A stretch of 51,606 bases of DNA from Bryobacteraceae bacterium (GTDB lineage: Bacteria > Acidobacteriota > Terriglobia > Bryobacterales > Bryobacteraceae): contig JANWVO010000020.1 of assembly GCA_025056865.1 (NCBI GenBank), forward strand, positions 1 to 51,606, given 5' to 3'. Positions 16,284-25,192 of this stretch are shown here, piece by piece. Position 1 is the stretch's first letter; each line of letters begins with the position of its first letter. The notes under the pieces are model-generated. The model saw only the letters and a list, made by a program, of their open reading frames with translations. It searched no databases and was not told where the DNA came from. The translations under genes and the position numbers were made by a program.

Positions 16284-18329
16284 ATGTGGTTGTACGCGAT
16301 TACCGTCTTCCTGAGCGCCTTCCTGCTGTTCCAGGTGCAGCCGATGATAGCGCGCATGATCCTGCCCTGGTTCGGCGGGACGGCCGCAGTCTGGGCCACG
16401 TGCCTGCTGTTCTTCCAGGCGGTGCTGCTGGCGGGATACGGCTACACGCACGGCGTGGTGAAGCGGCTGCGCGCGGAGCGGCAATGGATGCTGCACGTGG
16501 CGCTGCTGGCGCTGGCGCTGGCGGTGCTGCCCATCCTGCCGGACCCGAAGTGGAAGCCGGTTTCTCCCGAAATGCCCGCCGCGCGCATCCTGGCGCTCCT
16601 CGCGGTGACCGTAGGACTGCCCTACTTCCTGCTGTCGACCACTGCGCCGCTGGTGCAGGCCTGGTTCGCGCGCGCCTTTCCGGACCGCTCCCCTTACCGG
16701 CTGTATGCGCTGTCCAATCTGGGATCCATGCTCGCCCTGCTGAGCTACCCAACGCTGTTCGAGCCAGCCTTCACGCTGCGGCAGCAGGCATGGGCCTGGA
16801 GCGGCGGTTTCATCCTCTTCGCCATCCTGTGCGCGATCACCGGCTGGTCAGGCCTGCGCCGTTCGGCAGCTCCCGGATTGCAGCCGCCGGCAGACCCGGC
16901 CCCGGCGGCGCCCGGCGCCGCGATGCACGCACTGTGGGCGGCGCTGGCGATGGGGCCGTCACTGCTGTTGCTGGCGCTCACCACGCATATGACCACGGAT
17001 CTGGCGCCGATTCCTTTCCTTTGGGTGCTGCCGCTGGCGCTCTACCTGCTATCCTTCATCCTCTGCTTTGACGCGCCGCGCTGGTACCGACGGACGTGGT
17101 TTCTCGCGGCGCTGCCCGCCGCTCTGGGCGCGCTCTTCTGGCTGGTGAAGCTCGGCCCGGAGGCCCGGCCGGACCTGCGGCTGATGATTGCCGGCTATGC
17201 GCTCTGTTTCTTCGTCGCGTGCATGGTCTGCCACGGGGAGCTGGCGCGGCTGAGGCCGCACCCAGGCCATCTGACGGGCTACTACCTGATGATCAGCGTG
17301 GGCGGCGCGCTCGGCGGGCTGTTTGTGGCGGTGCTCGCGCCAGCCCTGTTCCGCGCGATGTACGAGCTGCCGCTCGGCATCGCCCTCTGCGGAGCGCTGG
17401 CGGCGGTGGTGCTGCTCCGGGATGCCGAACTGCCCTTCCGCCGGGATCTGCTCGGCTGGCCCTCCATCCTGCTGCTGACTGGCGTGGCGGTGCTGTGGGG
17501 CTTCGCCGGCCGCGAAATCCGCGAGATGACGCGCGGCGCGCTGGTGATTCGCAGGAACTTCTATGGCGAATTGCGGGTGCGCCAGTACAACGGCGTCTAC
17601 GACTGGGAGGGCTACCGGACGCTGGTGCATGGCACGATCAACCACGGCGAGCAGTATACGCACCCGGCCCGCCGCCGCGAGATCGCCACCTACTATTGCG
17701 AGGACACGGGCCTCGGGCTGTGGATGAGGACGAGGCCCGAGTCGAGCTTCCAGCGCGTCGGCGTCCTCGGCCTGGGCGCGGGCACCATTGCCGCCTATTC
17801 GCGCTTCGGCGATGTCTACCGGTTCTATGAATTGAATCCGGAAGTCGAAAAAATCGCCCGCAATTATTTCTGGTATCTGGAGAATGCCGAGGGCGCGGTG
17901 GAAGTGGTCCTTGGCGATGGCCGTCTCTCGATGGAGCGCGAGCCGCCGCAGAACTACGACCTGCTGGTGATGGACGCCTTCAGCAGCGATTCGATCCCCG
18001 TCCACCTGCTGACCCGCGAGGCGATCCAGCTTTACTTCCGGCACCTCAAGGCGGATGGCGTGCTGGCCGTGCACATTTCCAACCGCTACGTCGACCTCAA
18101 GCCGGTGCTCGAGCGCGAGGCCGCGCTGCTCGGCAAGGCGGCGCTGCTCGTGGAGACTGAAGACAGCGACGACGGGCGCTGCTTCGGCACCACGTGGGTG
18201 CTGATGGCGAACCGTCCGGAAGTCTTCGCCAGGGAGCCTTACCAGAAGGGCGCGCAGCCGCTCGAAAAAGCGGAGTGGATGCGCCCGTGGACGGACGATT
18301 ATTCGAACCTGTTCCGCGTGATCAAATGA
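16284..18329 (+). CDS. Membrane-fused spermidine-synthase-like protein
   Basis: The 681-residue protein joins a transporter-like membrane domain of about ten helices (residues 1-420, beginning MWLYAITVFLSAFLLFQVQP) to a cytoplasmic class I methyltransferase-fold domain of the spermidine synthase family (about 470-660). That domain shows GLGAGTIAAYSRFGD, an acidic ELNPEVEKIA and MDAFSSDSIPVHLL. The aminopropyltransferase Asp-Asp/Glu active-site pattern is not evident, so true spermidine synthesis is unproven; such fusions are frequent in acidobacteria and proteobacteria and their substrate is unknown. The gene is convergent with the methyltransferase at 18342, with 12 bases between. Confidence 0.85.
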   Translation: MWLYAITVFLSAFLLFQVQPMIARMILPWFGGTAAVWATCLLFFQAVLLAGYGYTHGVVKRLRAERQWMLHVALLALALAVLPILPDPKWKPVSPEMPAARILALLAVTVGLPYFLLSTTAPLVQAWFARAFPDRSPYRLYALSNLGSMLALLSYPTLFEPAFTLRQQAWAWSGGFILFAILCAITGWSGLRRSAAPGLQPPADPAPAAPGAAMHALWAALAMGPSLLLLALTTHMTTDLAPIPFLWVLPLALYLLSFILCFDAPRWYRRTWFLAALPAALGALFWLVKLGPEARPDLRLMIAGYALCFFVACMVCHGELARLRPHPGHLTGYYLMISVGGALGGLFVAVLAPALFRAMYELPLGIALCGALAAVVLLRDAELPFRRDLLGWPSILLLTGVAVLWGFAGREIREMTRGALVIRRNFYGELRVRQYNGVYDWEGYRTLVHGTINHGEQYTHPARRREIATYYCEDTGLGLWMRTRPESSFQRVGVLGLGAGTIAAYSRFGDVYRFYELNPEVEKIARNYFWYLENAEGAVEVVLGDGRLSMEREPPQNYDLLVMDAFSSDSIPVHLLTREAIQLYFRHLKADGVLAVHISNRYVDLKPVLEREAALLGKAALLVETEDSDDGRCFGTTWVLMANRPEVFAREPYQKGAQPLEKAEWMRPWTDDYSNLFRVIK

Positions 18330-18341
18330 GCCCGGCGCGCG

Positions 18342-19502
18342 TCACAGCGTCTGGAGAATGAGGCACTTCAGATAGTGCGTCTCGGGGACGGTGAGCAGGA
18401 TCGGGTGGTCGGCGGCCTGCGTGCGGCGCTCGAGCACGCGCAGCGTGCGGCCGGCGTCCAGGCCCGCCGAGGCCACCAGTTGCAGGAGGTCGGCCTCGGA
18501 GACGTGGTGCGAGCAGGAGCAGGTGACGAGCACGCCGCCCGGGGCGAGGATCTTCAGCGCCTTGTAGTTGAGGTCGCGGTAGCCGCGCATGGCGGCCTCC
18601 AGGTTGGCGCGCGACTTGGCGAAGGCAGGCGGGTCGATCACGATCCAGTCGAACTGCCGCCGGGCGGCGGCAAGGCCCGTCAGGTAGTCGAAGGCGTTCG
18701 CCTCGCGCCAGACAATATTGGCGATCCTGTTCCGGCGGGCATTCTCTGCGGCGATTTCCAGCGCGGGGGCTGAGGAGTCGACAGCTTCCACCGTCTCGCA
18801 GCGGCGGGCTGCATGCAGCGCGAACCCTCCCTGGCAGGTGAAAAGGTCCAGGCCGCGGCCCCGCGCCCAGCGGGCGGCAGCCACGTAATTTTCGCGCTGG
18901 TCCAGGAAGGCGCCCGTCTTCTGGCCGCGTTGCAGATCCACGGCGAGCGCCAGACCGTTCATGCGGATCTCCGCCTGCGCGGGCGGCTCGCCGTGCAGTG
19001 CGAGGGGCTCCAGCGGCAGTTCTTCCAGGCGGCGCACCGCCACGTCGTTGCGCGCGAGGATCGAGGCGGGCGAAAGCAGCTCGCAGAGGCAGCCGGCGAT
19101 CAGCGGCGCGGCGCGGTCCATGCCCTGGTCCAGGAACTGGACCGCGAGGTGCGCCCCGTACTGGTCCACAATGAGGGCGGGCAGCAGATCGGCTTCGGCA
19201 TGAACCAGGCGGCAGGCGTCGGAATCCGCCACCACGGCGCGGCGGAATTCGATAGCGGCGCGCAGCCGCTCCAGAAAGAAGGCCCGGTCAATGGGGCGTT
19301 CTTCGCGGGTCAGCAGCCGCAGCCGGATCTGCGAGGCCGAGCTGTAGTGGGCGATGCCCAGGAAGCGCCCCTTCTCGTTAACGACGCGGACAGCTTCTCC
19401 CGGCCCCGCCTGTCCGGCGTCGACGACGTCGCTCGCGTAGATCCAGAGGTGGCCGGCCCCCAGCCGGCCTTCGGCCCTGCGGTTGACCCGGACCTGGTTC
19501 AC
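18342..19502 (-). CDS. RlmI-like SAM-dependent rRNA (cytosine-5) methyltransferase
   Basis: The 386-residue protein has an N-terminal PUA-like RNA-binding domain (about 1-75, with GHLWIYASDV), a linker domain, and a Rossmann methyltransferase domain with GLDLFTCQGGFALHAA (SAM motif I), VEAVDSS, DWIVIDPPAF and the TCSCSHH motif that carries the catalytic cysteine in RlmI/RlmK relatives. It probably makes 5-methylcytidine in 23S rRNA. The GTG start overlaps the htpX stop as GTGA, so the two are translationally coupled. Confidence 0.9.
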   Translation of the reverse strand: MNQVRVNRRAEGRLGAGHLWIYASDVVDAGQAGPGEAVRVVNEKGRFLGIAHYSSASQIRLRLLTREERPIDRAFFLERLRAAIEFRRAVVADSDACRLVHAEADLLPALIVDQYGAHLAVQFLDQGMDRAAPLIAGCLCELLSPASILARNDVAVRRLEELPLEPLALHGEPPAQAEIRMNGLALAVDLQRGQKTGAFLDQRENYVAAARWARGRGLDLFTCQGGFALHAARRCETVEAVDSSAPALEIAAENARRNRIANIVWREANAFDYLTGLAAARRQFDWIVIDPPAFAKSRANLEAAMRGYRDLNYKALKILAPGGVLVTCSCSHHVSEADLLQLVASAGLDAGRTLRVLERRTQAADHPILLTVPETHYLKCLILQTL

Positions 19503-20341
19503 GCCATCCTTTCAAGCCGCGCGATGCGCTCCGCCGTCGGTGGGTGCGTGGAGAACAGCCGCATCAGGCTCTCGCCCGAGAAAGGCTTGATGATGAACAT
19601 GTGCGACATGGCCGGGTTGACGTCCAGCGGGATCCTCTTCGACCACGCCTCCAGCTTGCGCAGCGCGTTGGCCAGCGGCCGTCCGGAACCAATGGCGCGC
19701 GCCGCTTCCGCGTCGGCGGCGAACTCGCGGGTGCGTGAGATGGCCATCTGGATCAGCAGCGCCGCAATCGGCGCAAGCAGCAGCAGCGCCAGGCTGGCCA
19801 GCGGGTTGGGGGCCTCGTCGTCATTGTGGCGGCCGCCGCCGAAAAAGACGAACATGCGCGCAGCGAAGGTAATGGCCGCCGCAATCGTAGCGGCAATGGA
19901 GCTGATCAGGATGTCCCGGTTGCGGATGTGCCCGAGCTCGTGGGCAATGACGCCGGCCAGCTCGTCGTCATCCATCAGCTCGAGCAGCCCGGCCGTGACG
20001 GCGACCGAACTGTGCCGCGGGTTCCGCCCGGTGGCGAACGCGTTCGGAGACTGCTCCGGGATCACCCACAGCTTCGGCTCGGGAATCCCCATCCGCTGGC
20101 AAAGCCGCTGCACGATGGGGGCCAGCCGGTAGTAGATTTGCGGATTCTCTGTCGGGCTGACGCGGACGGCTCCGCTGGCCATCAGGGCGATCTTCTCGGA
20201 GAAGAAGTAGCTGAAAAAGTTCATCGCGATGGCGAAAAGGAGCGCCGTCTGAAGCCCTGCGGCGCCGCCCATCGCCTGCCCGATGGCGAGCAGCACGCCG
20301 CTGAGCAGACCAAGCAGCAGGACCGTCTTGACCGAGTTCAT
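19499..20341 (-). CDS. htpX: HtpX-family membrane zinc metalloprotease
   Basis: HtpX degrades damaged inner-membrane proteins. The 280-residue sequence has two N-terminal membrane helices (TVLLLGLLSGVLLAIGQAM and LQTALLFAIAMNFFSYFF), the HExxH zinc site in VIAHELGHIRNRD, two further helices, and the third-ligand region SRTREFAADAEAARAIG. Length and order are normal. The start at 20341 has AGGGGA a few bases upstream; a longer frame runs on but lacks family similarity. The stop overlaps the start of the rRNA methyltransferase (GTGA). Confidence 0.94.
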   Translation of the reverse strand: MNSVKTVLLLGLLSGVLLAIGQAMGGAAGLQTALLFAIAMNFFSYFFSEKIALMASGAVRVSPTENPQIYYRLAPIVQRLCQRMGIPEPKLWVIPEQSPNAFATGRNPRHSSVAVTAGLLELMDDDELAGVIAHELGHIRNRDILISSIAATIAAAITFAARMFVFFGGGRHNDDEAPNPLASLALLLLAPIAALLIQMAISRTREFAADAEAARAIGSGRPLANALRKLEAWSKRIPLDVNPAMSHMFIIKPFSGESLMRLFSTHPPTAERIARLERMA

Positions 20342-20484
20342 CGCTTCCCCTGTCCTCATTTTCTCAGATGCGGATCTGCCGTGGCAGGTTCCGTGCGGCA
20401 GCGGAGGGGTTTCCCCGCGGGCCGATTGTGATACCGTGAGAGTTTCACCACCGGAATTCGCGCAGACGGGAGGGAAGATCCGAA

Positions 20485-20766
20485 ATGGAAGCCCTTGGGA
20501 TGATCGAGACGAAGGGGTTGATCGGCGCCATCGAAGCCGCCGACGCGATGGTGAAGACGGCGAACGTCGTGCTGACGGGCAAAGAATATGTGGGCGCGGC
20601 GTATGTCGTCGTGACCGTGCGGGGCGACGTGGGCGCGGTGAAGGCCGCCACGGACGCCGGTGCGGCCGCAGCCCGCAGGGTGGGCGAGCTGATCGCCGTG
20701 CATGTGATCCCCAACCCGCACGAGGAGACGGAGAAGGTCCTGCCCGGCTCGAACGCGAAGAAGTAG
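20485..20766 (+). CDS. Bacterial microcompartment shell protein, BMC-H (PduA/EutM-like)
   Basis: This 93-residue hexameric shell tile is nearly collinear with Pdu[45 protein letters not shown] and AVHVIPNPH are all present. It would form the facets of a protein-shelled organelle. The central-pore loop reads VGAA (residues 36-39) where PduA has IGSG, so the pore lacks the serine that favours polar metabolites. A purine-rich GGGAGGGAAG precedes the ATG. It is followed after 28 bases by an aldehyde dehydrogenase, a hallmark microcompartment cargo. No vertex (BMC-P) or trimer (BMC-T) gene is in this window. Confidence 0.95.
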   Translation: MEALGMIETKGLIGAIEAADAMVKTANVVLTGKEYVGAAYVVVTVRGDVGAVKAATDAGAAAARRVGELIAVHVIPNPHEETEKVLPGSNAKK

Positions 20767-20794
20767 CAGGCCCGTCTGAGGGCGGGGACGCGCC

Positions 20795-22639
20795 ATGCCG
20801 CACGAGCCAGACGCATTGTCTCTGGAGGAAGCCCGCGCGAAGGTAGAGCAGGCGCATGCAGCCTGGCTCGAATACCGCAACTTTACACAGGAACAGGCCG
20901 ACGCCATTGTGGAGGCGGTGGCCGCGGCCGGCCGCGCCGAGGCGCGGCGGCTGGCCCAGATGGCGGTGGACGAGACGGGCATGGGCAACGTCGAGGACAA
21001 GACCGCCAAGAACCTGCTCGCCACGGACATCCTGCCGCGTTCGATGCGCGGCATGCGCCTGCTCGGCGTGCTGCGCGAGCTGCCGGGCGAGCGGATCACC
21101 GAGATCGGCGTGCCCGTGGGCGTGGTGGCGGCCGTCTGTCCGACCACCAATCCGACCTCCACGGCGTTTTTCAAGATCCTGATCTCGCTCAAAGCCGGCA
21201 ATGCCGTCGTGATCAGCCCGCACCCGCGGGCGAAGGAATGCACCTGCGCGGCGGCGGGCATCGCCATGGAAGCAGCCGAGAAGGCGGGCGCGCCGCGGGG
21301 GCTCATCCAGTGCCTCGAGCGTCCCACGCTGGAGGCCACCCAGGAGCTGATGAAGCACCCGAAGACCGCCCTGATCCTTGCCACTGGCGGCACGGGCATG
21401 GTGCGGGCCGCGTACTCGTCGGGCAAGCCCGCCTACGGCGTCGGCCCGGGCAACGTGCCCATCTGGCTCGATCCTTCGGCGGATGTCGCTGAAGCCGTCC
21501 GGCTGGTGGTGGAGGGCAAGAAATTCGACTACGGCACGGTGTGCTCCAGCGAGCAGACGCTGGTGGCGGAACGGCGCATGCGCGAGGCGGTGCTGGAGGC
21601 CCTGAAGCGCAACGGCGCCTACCTGATGAACGACGCCGAAAGGGCGGCAGTGGAGAAGACCCTCTTTTCCGGCGGCACGCGCGTGCGCGGCGAATGCGTG
21701 GGCAAGCCGCCCGAGAAAATCGCCGAAATGGCTGGCTTTTCCGTGCCTCCCGGAACCACGATTCTGGCAGGGGAAATCCCGGGAATCGGCAAGGAATTTC
21801 CGCTTTCGGCCGAAAAATTGTCCCCCGTGCTGGCGCTTTTCTGGGTGGAGGATTTCGAGGCTGGCGTCCAGGCCTGCGAATCGATCCTCCGTTTCGGCGG
21901 CATCGGCCACACGGCGGTCATCCACGCCCGGGACGAAGCGCGGGTGAGCGAATTCGCCCGGCGCGTTTCCGCGTTCCGCGTGCTGGTGAACACGTCTTCG
22001 CCGCAGGGCTCGGTGGGCATTACGACCAACCTCCAGCCTTCGATGACGCTCGGCTGCGGCGCCATTGGCGGCAACGTGACCTCGGACAACGTCGGGCCGC
22101 AGCATCTGATCAACATCCGGCGCGTCGCGTGGGCGGTGCGCAGGCCGGAGGAAGCAATGGGAAGCGCGGATAGCGGCATGAAGGCGCTGGACCGGGCGGC
22201 GCTGGCCGCGGCGGTGGCGAAGTACCTCGAGCAGCGGGGCGTTGCGGTCCGCCCCGCCGGCGTTCAGGAGGCCATCCGGGCGGCGATGCCCGCGTCTGCG
22301 CCTGCGGCGGCGCCTTCGTCCCCGGGAGGCCTATCCGCCGATGCGGTGGAAGCGGCGGTCGACCGTTATCTGGCGCGGCACGGCGCGGCGCCCGCGTGCC
22401 CCTGCGGGCAGGCAACGGGCAAGCCCGCGGCGCCCGCCCCGCAGAGCCCGCCTGCGGCGGAGAAGCCGCCGGAGCCGCCTGCGCCAAAGATTGAAATCGC
22501 CGATTTCGTCTGCGAGGCGGACGTCCGCGAGGCCATTGCAAAGAAAAAGAAAATCTTTATCGGGAAAAAGACGATCGTGACCCCGGCCGCCCGCGATGCA
22601 GCAGCGGCAGACGAAGTGCTCGTCATGGCGGAGCGTTGA
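20795..22639 (+). CDS. Microcompartment CoA-acylating aldehyde dehydrogenase with C-terminal extension
   Basis: The enzyme probably oxidises an aldehyde to an acyl-CoA using NAD and CoA inside a microcompartment. Residues 1-460 match the PduP/EutE type: CPTTNPTSTAFFK, the NAD-site ATGGTGMV (196-203), GVGPGNVP and the catalytic Cys250 in FDYGTVCSSEQ. The other 150 residues are unusual: two similar amphipathic helices (about 465-482 and 513-528) separated by Ala/Pro linkers, a CPC motif near 535, and a C-terminal segment (568-614) with ADVREAIAKKKKIFI and TIVTPAARD, which resembles EutQ/PduO-type accessory segments. The helices could be encapsulation peptides. Directly downstream of BMC-H; 614 residues against about 460-490 for PduP/EutE. 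Confidence 0.92.
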   Translation: MPHEPDALSLEEARAKVEQAHAAWLEYRNFTQEQADAIVEAVAAAGRAEARRLAQMAVDETGMGNVEDKTAKNLLATDILPRSMRGMRLLGVLRELPGERITEIGVPVGVVAAVCPTTNPTSTAFFKILISLKAGNAVVISPHPRAKECTCAAAGIAMEAAEKAGAPRGLIQCLERPTLEATQELMKHPKTALILATGGTGMVRAAYSSGKPAYGVGPGNVPIWLDPSADVAEAVRLVVEGKKFDYGTVCSSEQTLVAERRMREAVLEALKRNGAYLMNDAERAAVEKTLFSGGTRVRGECVGKPPEKIAEMAGFSVPPGTTILAGEIPGIGKEFPLSAEKLSPVLALFWVEDFEAGVQACESILRFGGIGHTAVIHARDEARVSEFARRVSAFRVLVNTSSPQGSVGITTNLQPSMTLGCGAIGGNVTSDNVGPQHLINIRRVAWAVRRPEEAMGSADSGMKALDRAALAAAVAKYLEQRGVAVRPAGVQEAIRAAMPASAPAAAPSSPGGLSADAVEAAVDRYLARHGAAPACPCGQATGKPAAPAPQSPPAAEKPPEPPAPKIEIADFVCEADVREAIAKKKKIFIGKKTIVTPAARDAAAADEVLVMAER

Positions 22640-22659
22640 CTGCCCGTATTTCTGCAAGA

Positions 22660-23148
22660 ATGATGGAACAGAACCTGGAGAGGCTGGCTGCGGAAATTGA
22701 ACAGTATCTGCACGCCGAGTCGTTCATCGTGTTTCACTCGACAAGCCGGATGCACGAAGACCGGCGCATCGTGTTCTGGGACCACCGCCGGGTGCCGGAC
22801 TACCAGCGGTTTCTCGAATGCGCGCAGCAGGTGGGCGTGCGCCTTGTGCACCTGCATGAACGGACCTTCGATGCCGAGCAGAAGGAGACGGCGCTCGAGA
22901 TTCTGGAAGAAGCCGATCTGACCCGCGATGAGCGCCGCGACATGCAGCGGCGCATTGAAGCGATGTCGCGCTATGAAGGCAAGCTCTGCGCGCTGGAGCT
23001 GAGCTTCGACTTCGAGGGCCGCATCTATATGTACGCCGTCGAGACGGAGTGGTTCGCCGAGTGGGAGTCCATTCTGGACGACCTGGAAGCGGCCGGTCCG
23101 GAAAACGAGGACGAAGACAGCTACGGCGGCTTCTACTCGAACAACTGA
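22660..23148 (+). CDS. Conserved hypothetical acidic protein
   Basis: The 162-residue soluble protein is acidic with mixed alpha/beta character and a charged tail (ENEDEDSYGG). I do not recognise a family. It lies between the aldehyde dehydrogenase and recJ with recJ starting four bases later, so it is likely cotranscribed. Start choice is uncertain: ATGs lie at 22660 and 22663, and a TTG at 22636 overlaps the upstream stop as TTGA and has GGAG before it. Codon pattern and length support a real gene. Whether it works with the microcompartment pair or with RecJ cannot be decided here. Confidence 0.75.
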   Translation: MMEQNLERLAAEIEQYLHAESFIVFHSTSRMHEDRRIVFWDHRRVPDYQRFLECAQQVGVRLVHLHERTFDAEQKETALEILEEADLTRDERRDMQRRIEAMSRYEGKLCALELSFDFEGRIYMYAVETEWFAEWESILDDLEAAGPENEDEDSYGGFYSNN

Positions 23149-23152
23149 GACG

Positions 23153-24895
23153 ATGCCTTCGCGCGCACGGTGGATCCTGCCGCAGGCCGACGAGCAGGAG
23201 GCCCGGCGGCTGGCCCGGCAATGCGGGCTGGAGCTTCCAGCCGCGCGCGTCCTGGCCTGCCGCGGCTTCAGGGCGCCGCAGGAGGTGGAGCGCTTCCTGC
23301 ATCCCAGGCTGACGCACCTCGAGGATCCCTTCCGGATGCTCGGCATGGAGGCGGCGGCGGCGCGGCTTCTGGACGCGGTGCGGCGGCGCGAGCGCGTGCT
23401 GCTGTACGGCGACTACGACGTGGACGGCGTGGCCGGTGTCGTCATCCTGCTCCACATGCTGGAGGTGCTGGGCCTTCAGGCAGGCTATTACGTCCCGGAC
23501 CGCCTGCGCGAAGGGTACGGCATGCAGGCGTCCGTGGTGGAGCGCGCGGCGTCCGAAGGCTGCACGCTGATCCTGAGCGTAGACACGGGCATCCGCGCCT
23601 TCGAGGCGGTGGAGGCGGCGCGGCGCGCCGGCATCGACGTGATCCTCACGGACCACCATCTGCCCGACGCGGAGCTGCCCCCGGCTACGGCCATCCTGAA
23701 CCCGAACCAGCCGGGGTGTCCCTATCCGAACAAGAACCTTTGCGGGGCGGGCGTCGCGTTCAAGCTGGCGCAGGCGCTGATGGAACGCGACGGCTGGACG
23801 CCGGAGCGGATCGTCCGCTTCACGGATTCGTTCCTGATCATGGCTGCGGTGGCCACGGTGGCCGACGTCGTGCCGCTGACAGGCGAGAACCGCGTCATCG
23901 TCAAGCGCGGGCTGGAGGGCATCGGCAGAACCCGCAACCCCGGGTTGCGGGCGCTGCTCGAAGCCAGCGGGCTGACGCCGGGCCAACCGCTTACATCGTT
24001 CGACCTCGGCTTCCGCATCGCTCCGCGCATCAATGCCGCCGGGCGCATGGATCATGCGCGCGAAGTGATCGAGCTGTTCCTGACGAGGGACGAGGAGCGG
24101 GCGCGCGCGATCGCCGCCCGGCTGGAGGAGCTGAACGCGGAGCGGCAGCGCACCGGAGAGGCGATCGTGCGCGAGATCGTGGGGCGTTACGGGGAAGAGG
24201 GGCCGCCGCCGGACATGGCGGGACTCGTCTTCTACTCGCCCGACTGGCACCGCGGAGTCGTCGGCATCGTCGCCAACCGCGTGGCGGAACTCTACCACCG
24301 CCCCGTGATCGTGCTGGGGCGCGACGACAATACCGGCATGGCGCAGGGATCGGGACGCTCCATCCCGGGCTTCCACCTGCTGTCGGCGCTTGAGCAGATG
24401 GCGGATGTCTTCGCCAAGTTCGGCGGCCACCGGCAGGCAGTGGGCGTGACGCTCGAAGAGGAGCGCGTGGCCGAGCTGGAGCGGAGATTCAACGACCTGG
24501 CGCGCGCCTGGCTCACGGAAGAAGATCTGGCGCCGGAGCTGCATCTGGATGCGGAGCTGCGCCTGGAAGAGATGAATGACAAGGCCGCAGGCGAGGTGCT
24601 GGCGCTGGCGCCGTACGGCTGCGGCAACCGCCAGCCGGTGTTCCTGCTGCGCGGCGCCGAGGTGCGGCAGGCGGAAGGATTCGGCCGCAGCGGCGAGCAT
24701 GTGCGGGCGCGGCTCTGGCAGAACGGGCGGATGCTGTTCGTGCGCGCGTGGCGGAGTTCGGCGCGGCTCGAGGAGCTGCACGATGGGGCGCGCATCGATG
24801 CGGCCATCACGATCGATGATGATCCCTACAGCGCGCAGCGGGGCTTCGCGCCTTGGTCGGCGACGATGCGCGACTGGCGCCCGGCGCAGGACTGA
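23153..24895 (+). CDS. recJ: Single-stranded-DNA-specific exonuclease RecJ
   Basis: RecJ digests single-stranded DNA 5' to 3' in recombination and mismatch repair. The 580-residue protein has the DHH phosphoesterase motifs in order: LLYGDYDVDGVAGVV, LSVDTGI, LTDHHLPDAE and FLIMAAVATVADVVPL, then the DHHA1 domain with GVVGIVANRVAE, GSGRSIPGFH and FGGHRQAVG, and a C-terminal OB-like region. All metal-binding aspartates and histidines expected are visible. It ends in TGATCA, whose second half is the stop of the convergent gene. Confidence 0.95.
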   Translation: MPSRARWILPQADEQEARRLARQCGLELPAARVLACRGFRAPQEVERFLHPRLTHLEDPFRMLGMEAAAARLLDAVRRRERVLLYGDYDVDGVAGVVILLHMLEVLGLQAGYYVPDRLREGYGMQASVVERAASEGCTLILSVDTGIRAFEAVEAARRAGIDVILTDHHLPDAELPPATAILNPNQPGCPYPNKNLCGAGVAFKLAQALMERDGWTPERIVRFTDSFLIMAAVATVADVVPLTGENRVIVKRGLEGIGRTRNPGLRALLEASGLTPGQPLTSFDLGFRIAPRINAAGRMDHAREVIELFLTRDEERARAIAARLEELNAERQRTGEAIVREIVGRYGEEGPPPDMAGLVFYSPDWHRGVVGIVANRVAELYHRPVIVLGRDDNTGMAQGSGRSIPGFHLLSALEQMADVFAKFGGHRQAVGVTLEEERVAELERRFNDLARAWLTEEDLAPELHLDAELRLEEMNDKAAGEVLALAPYGCGNRQPVFLLRGAEVRQAEGFGRSGEHVRARLWQNGRMLFVRAWRSSARLEELHDGARIDAAITIDDDPYSAQRGFAPWSATMRDWRPAQD

Positions 24896-25192
24896 TCAGC
24901 CGCCGGCCACTGCGCCGACAATCAACAGCGGCTCCCTTCCCGCCGCAACGGGATCAGGAAGAATTGTTCCGGGCGGGGCGTGTGAAAGGTCCTCCCGGCA
25001 GGCATAGAAGCGCACCATCGGCCTGCGCGCCCCGCTGCGGGGATCGCGGAGGGTCCCGCGCAGGGGAGGATAGGCCGATTCGAGCGCGTCGAGCACCGCG
25101 GCCAGGGTCGCCGGGGCGGGAACCGTCAATGTCACCTCCTCGCTGGCGCCCGCCAGGACCTGAAGATGGTAAGGCAGGTGCACGCGGATCAT
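24896..25192 (-). CDS. MoaD/ThiS-family ubiquitin-like sulfur-carrier protein
   Basis: The 98-residue protein has the beta-grasp fold pattern and ends in Gly-Gly (VGAVAGG), as in sulfur carriers whose C-terminus is adenylated and converted to a thiocarboxylate. [20 protein letters not shown] is the usual second strand and helix. Its ATG overlaps the stop of the upstream beta-propeller gene (ATGA), so the two are made together. No MoaE, MoeB or ThiF partner is nearby, which makes molybdopterin synthesis unlikely as its specific role. Confidence 0.88.
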   Translation of the reverse strand: MIRVHLPYHLQVLAGASEEVTLTVPAPATLAAVLDALESAYPPLRGTLRDPRSGARRPMVRFYACREDLSHAPPGTILPDPVAAGREPLLIVGAVAGG

